From: Symploca sp. SIO2E6
GTDB lineage: Bacteria > Cyanobacteriota > Cyanobacteriia > Cyanobacteriales > Coleofasciculaceae
DNA: 33,684 nucleotides
Assembly: GCA_010672425.1 (NCBI GenBank)
Contig: JAAHGR010000015.1
Coordinates: 12,145 to 45,828 of the forward strand
Direction: 5' to 3'
Positions 16,817 to 23,475 of the stretch are shown in pieces (position 1 is the first letter of the stretch; the number at the start of each line of letters is the position of its first letter). The notes beneath the pieces are model-generated. The model saw only the letters and a program-made list of their open reading frames with translations, made no database searches and was not told where the DNA came from. A program made the position numbers and the translations under genes.

Positions 16817-17090
16817 GCGTGGCACACCTAAAAATGTAGGTTGGGTGTAACGTTCGCGTAGCGTCTCCGAAGGAGAAGTGAAACCCAACACAACCCGCTC
16901 CAGCGTTGGGTCTCGTTGCCTCGACCCAACCTACATCTATTCAATCATTTTAGGTGTACCTCAGATCTTGCACCTGATATTGAAAACCGGATTTTGAGCA
17001 AAATTACAACGAATTTAATAGGGTTTCAGCTTCTCAAAATCCGGTTTTTTCGTTTTTTTGGGCTTGGTGCAAGATCTGAGTTTATCACGC
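16817..17090. mobile_element. GTGGCACACCTAAAA element carrying a nested 123-bp element
   Basis: The left end GCGTGGCACACCTAAAA (16817-16833) is mirrored by TTTTAGGTGTA (16948-16958), after which the 123-bp element at 16959-17081 interrupts it; the mirrored end resumes as ATCACGC (17084-17090). Inside are GTAGGTTGGGTGTAA and its complement, a common cyanobacterial repeat. A related element with the same left end lies at 30144-30250. No protein is encoded. Confidence 0.6.
16959..17081. mobile_element. 123-bp miniature element, copy A (inverted relative to copies B and C)
   Basis: The ends are CCTCAGATCTTGCACC and GGTGCAAGATCTGAGT, with an inner pair AAAACCGGATTTTGAG/CTCAAAATCCGGTTTT. Its reverse complement matches the copies at 20904 and 21128 nearly base for base, and all three are exactly 123 bp. 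The flanks GTA/TTA are an imperfect 3-bp duplication. A degenerate single end (GTGCAAGATGTGAGT) lies at about 17309-17323 inside the truncated PIN gene. Confidence 0.85.
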
Positions 17091-17091
17091 C

Positions 17092-17173
17092 AGTAGGTTG
17101 GGTGAAACGGAGTGAAACCCAACGCAACACACAAGAAGTGTTGGGTTACGAAGAAGGCTACACCCAACCTACT
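17092..17173. repeat. 82-bp inverted repeat of the GTAGGTTGGGT family
   Basis: AGTAGGTTGGGTG at the left pairs with CACCCAACCTACT at the right, with GTGAAACCCAACGC and GTGTTGGGTTAC inside. It follows directly on the composite element. Together, 16480-17299 contains mobile and repeat sequence only; I see no gene in it. Confidence 0.7.
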
Positions 17174-17299
17174 TATTCCTTTTGTCGATTGCAAGCCCAA
17201 CCTGGACTAATGTATCTTCGTGCGATCGCAGTTAATCAGTCAGTCAGAAAATATAAACTCTTTTCTTGAATATAAACGTCCGTTGGTGAATCGTTACAA

Positions 17300-17611
17300 T
17301 TAATAGTGCAAGATGTGAGTCAACCCATTTTCTGATGTAGGCTCAACTCTGAGCAAATGCCTCGTTCGTCTTAGCAGAATAGCCTGTTCCGCGATCGCTT
17401 CTGTCAAGTTAAATACCGTGGCATGGCTAATGAATTCCCTGGCTTTGGTATGGGATTCAGGGTTAGTCGCAAACTGTCCCCAGCCTAAAAACTCGATTTT
17501 GGTTATGATAGAAATCTTAAAGCTATCGGCGAGGATGGCGTGGATAGACTCGTCATCTGTCAACCCGTTGAAGTAGTAGATAATGATGTTGGTGTCAATT
17601 AAGTAAGCCAT
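17300..17611 (-). pseudogene. PIN-domain toxin (VapC-like), 3' end replaced
   Basis: ATG 17611 begins MAYLIDTNIIIYYFNG, the first strand of a PIN domain with catalytic D6; E40 in ITKIEFLGW is the second acidic residue. VapC-type toxins are RNases. A full protein has about 130 residues and ends with a strand-helix unit carrying two more aspartates. Here the frame leaves the family after AILLRRTRH (residue 85) and reads 18 unrelated residues to a stop, so the last catalytic residues are missing. The foreign tail contains a 27-bp sequence also found at about 20872-20898, followed by a degenerate end of the 123-bp element. The ATG overlaps the TAA of the upstream antitoxin remnant. Confidence 0.7.
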
Positions 17612-17840
17612 TAGAGCCAACCTTCGCGAGTGCTTGCCAAGTAATCATCAATGACTTGTTTGGGTTGGTGGGAAATGCCGAAAAAAGGTCGCGGATCGAA
17701 GGGCGGCGGCTGTTGTGCCTCTGGTGCTTCAATTGCTTCCTCTTGCATCAGTTGTGTTAACACCAACTGCACAAGCTTGAGTTTATCTTCAGGGGATAGG
17801 GCAGCAATGGAGGGAACAATTCAGCGATTGATGTATACAT
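17611..17840 (-). pseudogene. Antitoxin remnant paired with the PIN toxin (frameshifted)
   Basis: ATG 17840 opens MYTSIAELFP, then one base is missing near 17809-17815. After the shift the frame reads IAALSPEDKLKLVQLVLTQL and ends with DDYLASTREGWL and TAA at 17613-17611, overlapping the toxin ATG. The total of 230 bases is one short of a whole number of codons. The AALSPEDKLKLVQLVLTQL segment is typical of small cyanobacterial antitoxins that precede PIN toxins. The gene is too broken to be listed as an ORF but is clear when the two frames are joined. Confidence 0.6.
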
Positions 17841-17842
17841 GG

Positions 17843-18070
17843 TTATTGCTCTCTAGGGATTGACTTTATGCTATTGGTAGCTGGATTGGCGATCGCCCAA
17901 AGAATACTGCCGAGTTGTTTTTGGTCTTGTTCAATCATGCCGATCGCGATTTCTCCTATTTTCCAGAATAGCAGCCATTATCGGATCGCGTACAAAGTCT
18001 CGTGGTGTTTGGGGTTGGGCTTGGAACGTTTGCTGGGTTTCTACATGGGAATACCTATCGAGAAACAAGG
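17843..18070 (-). pseudogene. Decayed small ORF upstream of the antitoxin remnant
   Basis: Two frames join at about 17957: one reads FLDRYSHVETQQTF and later PRDFVRDPIMAAILE, the other reads KIGEIAIGMIEQDQKQLGSI and then WAIANPATNSIKSIP, ending at TAA 17843-17845, two bases before the antitoxin ATG. No start codon fits clearly. The protein is not recognised. It appears to be the 3' part of a third gene of the same decayed unit. The stretch 18071-18191 shows nothing else. Confidence 0.4.
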
Positions 18071-18191
18071 GAACAGGGAGCAGGGTGGAAGTGGTATCTA
18101 GAAGAGTGCAGTTATTTTCCTATTGCTTGCAATCCCAATTACTTTTTGCTAATATCATTAATAATAGAGAAGGTGTGCGCATATAAACTAT

Positions 18192-18210
18192 CTAACACCT
18201 AACACCTAAT
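18192..18210 (+). repeat. Heptamer-based inverted repeat, left arm, flanking the Uma2 gene
   Basis: CTAACACCTAACACCTAAT ends one base before the Uma2 start codon. Its exact complement is at 19180-19198, right at the Uma2 stop codon. The arms are built of CTAACAC-type heptamers. Confidence 0.9.
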
Positions 18211-18211
18211 T

Positions 18212-19180
18212 ATGGTTCAACTTCAACCGTCCCAATCCAGGCAAAAATCTTTGCCCACAATGTATGATTTACCTAGCGAAGACCCGGAGGAACCTGGTTT
18301 AGTGGACGAATTTCATGATGTACAACCGAATTTATTGAAAAATACCTGTCAATCTCCTAATTACTCTCAGAAGGATTATTTTAGTGCTAAAGATCTCAAT
18401 CTGTACTATGATCCGGAGCATCTCCAGTGGTACAAGCGACCAGATTGGTTCTTAGCCTTGGGTGCTCAGCGGAGTAGAAATCAGCAAGAATTACGCTTGA
18501 GCTATGTAATGTGGCAAGAAGCAGTAGCTCCATTTTTGGTGGTAGAGTTGTTGTCCCCCGGAACAGAGGACGAAGATTTGGGATTGACAGAGCGCAAAAA
18601 GGAAAAACCACCAACGAAATGGGAAGTATACGAAAAAATTCTACAAGTACCTTATTACGTTATCTACGATCGCTACGACAAGAATTTTCGCGCTTTTGTG
18701 TGGCAATCGGGGAAATATAAAGAATTAGAGTTATCCAACGGAAGACTGTGGTTAGAAGAGTTAGGGTTGGGTTTGGGTTTATGGGAGGGGAATTATGAGG
18801 AAGTAGAAGGAAAGTGGTTGCGCTTTTACGATAGCATGGGCAATTGGATTCCCACGTCAGAGGAGAGAACTGAGCAAGAACGAAGAGCTAAAGAACAAGA
18901 ACAGCAAGCTAAAGAACAAGAACGAATACGTGCTATCCTAGCTGAGGATGCTCGTGATCGCGAACGACTTGCTAAAGAACAAGAACAGCAAGCTAAAGAA
19001 CAAGAACAGCAAGCTAAAGAACAAGAACGACAACGTGCTATTCTAGCTGAGGATGCTCGCGATCGCGAACGACTTGCCAAAGAACAAGAACGACTAAGGG
19101 CAGATAATGCAGAAGTTACGATCCAACAGTTACGCGATCGCTTGTTAAAATTGGGGGTTGATCCCAATAGCTTACCTTGA
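18212..19180 (+). CDS. Uma2-family PD-(D/E)XK endonuclease with coiled-coil tail
   Basis: The protein has 322 residues. The N-terminal 210 residues are a Uma2 (DUF820) restriction-endonuclease-like domain: KRPDWFLALG (D78), FLVVELLSPGTEDEDLG (E112), KWEVYEKILQVPYYVIYDRY and KELELSNGRLWLEELGLGLGLWEG. Residues about 218-310 form a charged coiled coil of repeated KEQEQQA and AILAEDARDRERLAKEQE blocks, encoded by near-identical DNA repeats that may vary in copy number. The end QLRDRLLKLGVDPNSLP is typical of the cyanobacterial members. Uma2 proteins are very numerous in cyanobacteria and their role is unsettled. The ORF is bracketed by a perfect 19-bp inverted repeat that lies one base from its start and overlaps its stop. 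No Shine-Dalgarno is present. Confidence 0.85.
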   Translation: MVQLQPSQSRQKSLPTMYDLPSEDPEEPGLVDEFHDVQPNLLKNTCQSPNYSQKDYFSAKDLNLYYDPEHLQWYKRPDWFLALGAQRSRNQQELRLSYVMWQEAVAPFLVVELLSPGTEDEDLGLTERKKEKPPTKWEVYEKILQVPYYVIYDRYDKNFRAFVWQSGKYKELELSNGRLWLEELGLGLGLWEGNYEEVEGKWLRFYDSMGNWIPTSEERTEQERRAKEQEQQAKEQERIRAILAEDARDRERLAKEQEQQAKEQEQQAKEQERQRAILAEDARDRERLAKEQERLRADNAEVTIQQLRDRLLKLGVDPNSLP

Positions 19181-19198
19181 TTAGGTGTTAGGTGTTAG
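19180..19198 (-). repeat. Heptamer-based inverted repeat, right arm, flanking the Uma2 gene
   Basis: ATTAGGTGTTAGGTGTTAG starts at the last base of the Uma2 stop codon and is the exact complement of 18192-18210. Nothing else is recognised up to 19387. Confidence 0.9.
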
Positions 19199-19387
19199 GT
19201 ATATTGACTCATTACTTTTGACTACAATAACAAAAATGTACGATGACTATAACTATTTCATCTTATCGCCTCCTCAACCGATGGCAATAACTGCTGCATC
19301 AGCCCTTTTTTGTTTGCTCTGAGGGTCAGATTTTCTCCTCCCACTCCCTCGCATCCCGAAACTCAGGAAAGTGCAGCTTCAGCACTA

Positions 19388-20575
19388 TCATACTTCACCT
19401 CCTTGCTGGCTTTCCCAGTCAACCATTACCCCATCGTTAAACAACTCATGCAGCTTTGCCTGAAGTAGTTTTTTATCCGGGAGTTGTAGCTCATACTGAG
19501 CGATCAGAGTAGGCGACAAATTGCGCGATAGGGCATATTCCACCACCTCATCATCCTTATCACGGCACAGCAACACCCCAATACTGGGATTTTCGTGGGG
19601 CTTTTTGACATCACGATCCAGCGCTTCGAGATAAAAATTAAGCTGTCCGAGGTGTTCCGGGGTAAACTTGCCGATTTTTAACTCAAACGCCACCAACGCA
19701 CACAGATCCCGATGGTAAAACAGCAAGTCGATAAAAAAGTCCTGACTTCCCACCTGCAAACGGAAGTTCTCGCCCATGAAGATAAAATCTCCCCCCAACT
19801 CCAAGATGAAAGTCTTCATGTGTTGCACGAGAGCTTTTTGCAGATGACTTTCGGAATGTTCCGGTGGCAGACCCAAAAACTCCAGTACATAACTGTCTTT
19901 GAACGTATTGCCACCAAGGCTGGGGTGTAATTCTCTCAGCACTGCTGAGACTTTTGGTTTGTCCAGCATGGTACGTTCAAATTGGGATGCGTTAATCTGG
20001 CGATCCAGTTCGCGGGATGAATAGCGCTTCTGAATGCAAAGGTTCAGATAGAACTCCTGTTCTTCCTTGGTTTTATACCAAATCCGCTTTTAAAGGTACA
20101 ATATCACAATTGGCTCAAGCCTTTGATATAGGATGATTTGGTCGATATGGGTAATCAGCCTATGTAAACCGGATTTGGTATTACACCGGGAAAAGATCAT
20201 CGTGTTGTGAGTCCACGGCAATTTTATCGTCAGTGCTGCTAGTTTCTCCTCCCCCTGGTATGTCTCATAAAACTGCTTCATCCGCCAGAGATTTTTGTCA
20301 CTAAAGCCCTTTGCCTCTGGATCATTTTGGGCAATATATCGCGCCAGTTCGCGCACAACCCCCTTACCCCATGCTTCAGTCTTGACCTTGTGGCTGATGA
20401 TTTCGCCAATCTGCCAATACAGCTCAATTAAAGCCGCATTGACTTGAGCAAAGGCTTTCTGACGAGATGCCTGGATCTGCCGCAACACCTCATCAAAGAT
20501 TGCATCGGTATTGGACGCGGTAACGGCTTGTTCTGTGGGCGGGGTGGTCGGTGGGGTATTTTTCTTACTGCTCAT
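19388..20575 (-). pseudogene. DUF1016/YhcG-type PDDEXK nuclease, split by a miniature element
   Basis: The N-terminal part from ATG 20575 contains the DUF1016_N region (FAQVNAALIELYWQIGEII, GWGKGVV-type EAWGKGVVRELA, FSDKNLWRMKQFY). The C-terminal part (to 19388) contains the nuclease core: FFIDLLFYHRDLCALVAFELK with catalytic D and ExK, then GQLNFYLEALD and IGVLLCRDKDDEVVEYAL. Between them lies the element at 20076-20180. Removing it and one TTA copy joins NTMIFSRC directly to KTKEEQEFYLNLCIQKRYSS. The insertion is 108 bp including the duplication, so frame is kept, but a stop in the element (about 20090) ends translation. DUF1016 proteins associate with restriction-modification and toxin-like loci. 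The ATG overlaps the upstream stop by four bases. Confidence 0.85.
20076..20180. mobile_element. 105-bp miniature element, TACCAAATCCG family, inside the DUF1016 gene
   Basis: The ends TACCAAATCCG and CGGATTTGGTA are complementary. TTA at 20073-20075 and at 20181-20183 is a 3-bp target duplication, and the uninterrupted gene can be rebuilt exactly by removing 108 bp. The core differs from the copy at 16524-16639; only the ends are shared. Confidence 0.85.
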
Positions 20576-20853
20576 AGATCTCCAGTCCCGAAATCTCCCG
20601 CCCCTGAAAGCCGATCCTGGCGTTGTTCACGCTGCCAAGCGATTGGATTGGCAATGTCACCATAGGGATTTAGGGAAGCCGCCTGTGCCAAAGCCTCCGC
20701 AAGGCACTCCCTTTTCTGGTGTTTGGCCGTGGGTAGGACGGGGTTGGCCTGTGCTTTTTGCTCTAGGTAGATGGCATAATTCAGCAATTCCGTCTGCAAT
20801 GCGGGGGGCAAGGCAGCGGCATGGTGTTGAAGTTGTTGTAAGATGCTATTCAT
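20572..20853 (-). CDS. DUF2281-like small protein (antitoxin-type)
   Basis: The protein has 93 residues and starts MNSILQQLQHHAAALPPALQ, followed by ELLNYAIYLEQKAQ; this amphipathic start is that of the DUF2281 family, whose members often precede PIN or nuclease genes and behave like VapB-type antitoxins. The C-terminal half (IANPIAWQREQRQDRL) is not recognised. Its stop TGA overlaps the ATG of the DUF1016 nuclease (ATGA at 20572-20575), and its own start overlaps the stop of the upstream small ORF in the same way, so the three form one translationally coupled unit. A role as partner of the nuclease is inference. Confidence 0.6.
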   Translation of the reverse strand: MNSILQQLQHHAAALPPALQTELLNYAIYLEQKAQANPVLPTAKHQKRECLAEALAQAASLNPYGDIANPIAWQREQRQDRLSGAGDFGTGDL

Positions 20854-20903
20854 AGTTTGGTCTCCCGCTCATTTTCTGATGTAGGCTCAACTCTGACCAT
20901 CCA

Positions 20904-21026
20904 ACTCAGATCTTGCACCAAGCCCAAAAAATCCAAAAAACCGGATTTTGAGAAGCTGAAACCCTATTTAATTCGTTGTAATTTTGCTCAAAATCCGGTT
21001 TTCAATATCAGGTGCAAGATCTGAGT
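20904..21026. mobile_element. 123-bp miniature element, copy B
   Basis: The ends ACTCAGATCTTGCACC and GGTGCAAGATCTGAGT are perfect complements, with an inner AAAACCGGATTTTGAG inverted pair. It is flanked by CCA on both sides (20901-20903, 21027-21029). It is nearly identical to copy C in the same orientation and to copy A inverted. Confidence 0.88.
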
Positions 21027-21127
21027 CCAAGGCACTTCATTACCTGTATCAACAAACTCAGTCAACTCGCTACCCTCTACATAAAAAGGACGCATGATTT
21101 CTGCTGCTGCCGCCAAGCAATGTTTTA

Positions 21128-21250
21128 ACTCAGATCTTGCACCAAGCCCAAAAAATCCAAAAAACCGGATTTTGAGAAGCTGAAACCCTATTGAATTCGT
21201 TGTGATTTTGCTCAAAATCCGGTTTTCAACATCAGGTGCAAGATCTGAGT
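21128..21250. mobile_element. 123-bp miniature element, copy C
   Basis: The termini and length are the same as in copy B, flanked by TTA on both sides (21125-21127, 21251-21253). It sits just past the stop codon of the HAD-kinase gene and so may also act as its 3' hairpin. Confidence 0.88.
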
Positions 21251-21256
21251 TTAACG

Positions 21257-22438
21257 TTATTCTAAGTTCCATAACTTTTGAAGTGCATCCTTAACTGTTT
21301 TTATTTTTTTCGAGTCTGATGCATGAGTGATTTCACTGTGTTGTAACTGATATGAAAGCCAAACTTTATAACTTATTTTTGCCATTTTTTGATGCTCAAC
21401 ACTAGGGACGCATCCTTTATAGACAGAAAAATATCCTGAGTCCAGCATTGATTTTTCACGACTGTTCTGGCATAACAATTCTTGTGCCCAATAGTAGTCA
21501 ATCCATCTAGAGCCAAAATTACATGCTTCTAAATCAATAAATGCAACTTCATTTTCACAAGTCACAATCATATTATAATTGTCAGCAGAAAATACAAGCA
21601 AACTCTCTTCCGCGTCATTAAATATATTTAATTTTAGAGCCAAGTCTACTGACTCGAATTTAATTAAATGTAGACGGGCTAATGCCACACCAGCTTTAAA
21701 TATAGAATCAAGTCTTTTTCTACCTTTCAAGGACGAAATACTGACTCCTTCAATGAATGTTTTTAGAATTGCTAAACCATTTACTGCGACCAAATCAGCA
21801 ACATTATGATAGAAATTATTTTTTGCTACACATAAGAAAGTAATAATTTTGTCTCTCACTAGATTATTTGAGCATACTCTCAATTTAAGTTTACTTTGAT
21901 CGTCTAAATTGAAAATAAATACTGGTGATGTTCCAAGATCTGTAGAGTCTTCAAATCCTTTTAGAAATCGGATATAATTTCCTTTTAATCTTGATTGAGA
22001 AGCAACAAAGTAGTTTAAAATATCTCGTAGCACTTCGAGCCATGATTGCTCCGTCCAAAAAATACCTTGCATATCTTCATCAGATTTAGGCAAGTTCTTG
22101 GTCTTGTCATCAACGAGTAGACCAATCTTATACATTTTCATGAAGTCAACTTTAGGAACTCCGCAACAGCAAATAATATCTTCTATGAGATCTAGTAATT
22201 GTTTTTGTAGAAGCCATTCTTGTATAGTAGCTCTTGCTTCCTTAGGTCTTGATGTTAGAATAAAAACATTAGTAAACAATCCAGATACAGAGATAAGTTC
22301 AGCAATCCCTTTGCGAATCGGAGAAATAGAAATAGAAACAGGTGAATATAGGAACTCAGATTTATCCATTCTACATTCCTTAGCGAAGGATAAGTCGGTA
22401 CAAACTCCATCAAAATCAAATGCAATATTTTTATTCAT
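21257..22438 (-). CDS. HAD-type phosphatase domain fused to an aminoglycoside-phosphotransferase-like kinase domain
   Basis: The protein has 393 residues. Residues 1-145 are HAD-like: motif I DFDGVCTD (D8, D10), motif II LTSRP (T62-S63), lysine in PKVDFMKMYK, and motif IV LLVDDKTKNLP (D110, D111). Residues about 150-390 resemble the APH/choline-kinase fold: FIEGVSISSL hinge, AGVALARLH helix, a catalytic-loop-like FSADNYNMIV (D286, N289) and the metal-binding AFIDLEACNFGSRWID (D302). The usual histidine of the loop is serine here, so kinase activity is uncertain. The start overlaps the stop of the upstream TGT-like gene by four bases (ATGA), so the two are coupled. The pair is visibly more AT-rich than the core genes, suggesting transfer. 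Substrate is unknown. Confidence 0.65.
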   Translation of the reverse strand: MNKNIAFDFDGVCTDLSFAKECRMDKSEFLYSPVSISISPIRKGIAELISVSGLFTNVFILTSRPKEARATIQEWLLQKQLLDLIEDIICCCGVPKVDFMKMYKIGLLVDDKTKNLPKSDEDMQGIFWTEQSWLEVLRDILNYFVASQSRLKGNYIRFLKGFEDSTDLGTSPVFIFNLDDQSKLKLRVCSNNLVRDKIITFLCVAKNNFYHNVADLVAVNGLAILKTFIEGVSISSLKGRKRLDSIFKAGVALARLHLIKFESVDLALKLNIFNDAEESLLVFSADNYNMIVTCENEVAFIDLEACNFGSRWIDYYWAQELLCQNSREKSMLDSGYFSVYKGCVPSVEHQKMAKISYKVWLSYQLQHSEITHASDSKKIKTVKDALQKLWNLE

Positions 22439-23235
22439 TTCAAAATACTTTTTATCACATCAATGTTATTTGTCGCTTGCTGAATAACTAGCTTATTATA
22501 CGGTGAATTAATATCTAAAGACTTTTTTTCATATGGACCGAGGTTAGAGATTTTATAATTTATGTCTTTGATGGCTGCCATTATTGGTAGCGACGTATCA
22601 ATGCTCTTTATAAATTTATGTTCTATCTGATAAAGAAGTTCACTTGGATGAGCTAAACCAAACAGGTGAATTTTTACAGTTGGGTAATGTTCAGCAAGCC
22701 AATTACAAATATCTATTCTTCTTTTGATAAAGATCTCCAATGTGTTGTTGTTACCTCCTGTCTGAGTAAATATATCAAAAGGAATACGATATGGAACTCC
22801 AATTCTGGAAATATAAGGTATTTGCAAAAGCTCTTGAAATGCATGACGCCAGCTTTTGAAGTCTGCTCCATGAACAACTCCTAAAATTTTAGTTTCGGGA
22901 TAAAGCTCACTGTGCTCAAAAGCTTTAATAAATTCGTTAGTTAAGTTGAGTGTAGAGTCTCCGTCACCTAAAACTTCAGGAGGTGTTACTAGATCAGGCT
23001 TCAGTTCAGATGCAATAAATAACAAATCAGTTGTTAACTTTTGGTCATACCAGGGTATTTTAAGCTCAGAATCGATTAAACCGTATTTTCCTGATAAAAT
23101 AATCAGAGGCTTATTAAGTCGTATACTCTCATTGACGACAAATTTGATTCTTCTACTTATGTATCTTTGACTTGCAGGCAATAACACTTCATCTGTTCTT
23201 TTATCCTTACTACAAGTTGTACATATATATTCCAT
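22435..23235 (-). CDS. TGT-like (queuine/DpdA-type) transglycosylase candidate with DUF6884-like N-terminus
   Basis: The protein has 266 residues. Residues 1-70 carry CTTCSKDKR, a run of helices, then LIILSGKYGLIDSELKIPWYD, the LSxKYGLxxxxxxxxYD pattern of DUF6884/YaaA-like proteins. From about residue 78 the features of a tRNA-guanine transglycosylase barrel follow: LKPDLVTPPEVLGDGDST, LGVVHGADFKSWRHAF, YISRIGVPYRIPFD, VKIHLFGLAHPSELL and FIKSIDTSLP, the last likely holding the active-site aspartate. It is much shorter than tRNA TGTs and lacks an obvious zinc site, closer to the short DpdA-like enzymes that place 7-deazaguanines in DNA. No queuosine precursor genes are in the window. It heads the two-gene operon with the HAD-kinase fusion. 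The assignment rests on motif reading only. Confidence 0.5.
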   Translation of the reverse strand: MEYICTTCSKDKRTDEVLLPASQRYISRRIKFVVNESIRLNKPLIILSGKYGLIDSELKIPWYDQKLTTDLLFIASELKPDLVTPPEVLGDGDSTLNLTNEFIKAFEHSELYPETKILGVVHGADFKSWRHAFQELLQIPYISRIGVPYRIPFDIFTQTGGNNNTLEIFIKRRIDICNWLAEHYPTVKIHLFGLAHPSELLYQIEHKFIKSIDTSLPIMAAIKDINYKISNLGPYEKKSLDINSPYNKLVIQQATNNIDVIKSILK

Positions 23236-23254
23236 GATAATTGCTTGTCTGGAT

Positions 23255-23372
23255 TGAGGATATTTAGGAAAATTATGGACTTCTAAGGTCAGAGCTCAGC
23301 GGCGGCACGAATCTTTCGGATAAGCCCAAGCGATCACCAGCACGTCCGCTGCACTGCCTGGTGTGTTATTCG
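23255..23372. other. Unassigned structured intergenic block
   Basis: Between the TGT-like gene and the PIN-like toxin lies a GC-richer block with CAGCGGCGGCACG near the left and CGTCCGCTGCACTG near the right, partly complementary, ending in GGTGTGTTATTCG. It differs in composition from the AT-rich genes beside it. It could be a recombination-site-like or dispersed palindromic element; I cannot name it. Confidence 0.3.
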
Positions 23373-23475
23373 TTCATCCTAAATCAAATTGTCAAATGTG
23401 GCAACCCAGGGACGGACAGCACCGAATTACAACTATGGAATAAAGAGGCGACTTACGCCTTTATAGCTATTAATA

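Larger units (their letters stand above)
20850..21272 (-). pseudogene. Small ORF (about 56 residues) split by two 123-bp elements
   Basis: Removing the elements at 20904-21026 and 21128-21250 with one target copy each leaves one frame from ATG 21272 to TGA at 20852-20850. It begins MELRITL, continues KHCLAAAAEIMRPFYVEGSE, then LTEFVDTGNEVPW, and ends MVRVEPTSENERETKL. The stop overlaps the ATG of the DUF2281 gene, and the start lies inside the last codons of the HAD-kinase gene. The family is not recognised. As it stands the frame from 21272 runs into the element and makes a 94-residue chimera that is not a real protein. Confidence 0.5.

Noticed and set aside
16916-17269. 117-residue plus-strand protein
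   Set aside because: It runs through the 123-bp element and a GTAGGTTGGGT repeat, so it is repeat-derived.
18826-19167. Antisense serine/arginine-rich frame opposite the Uma2 tail
   Set aside because: It is the complement of the coiled-coil repeat and has no start signal.
20988-21272. 94-residue minus-strand protein
   Set aside because: Most of it is translated from two copies of the 123-bp element; only the first seven residues and a central segment belong to the split small gene.
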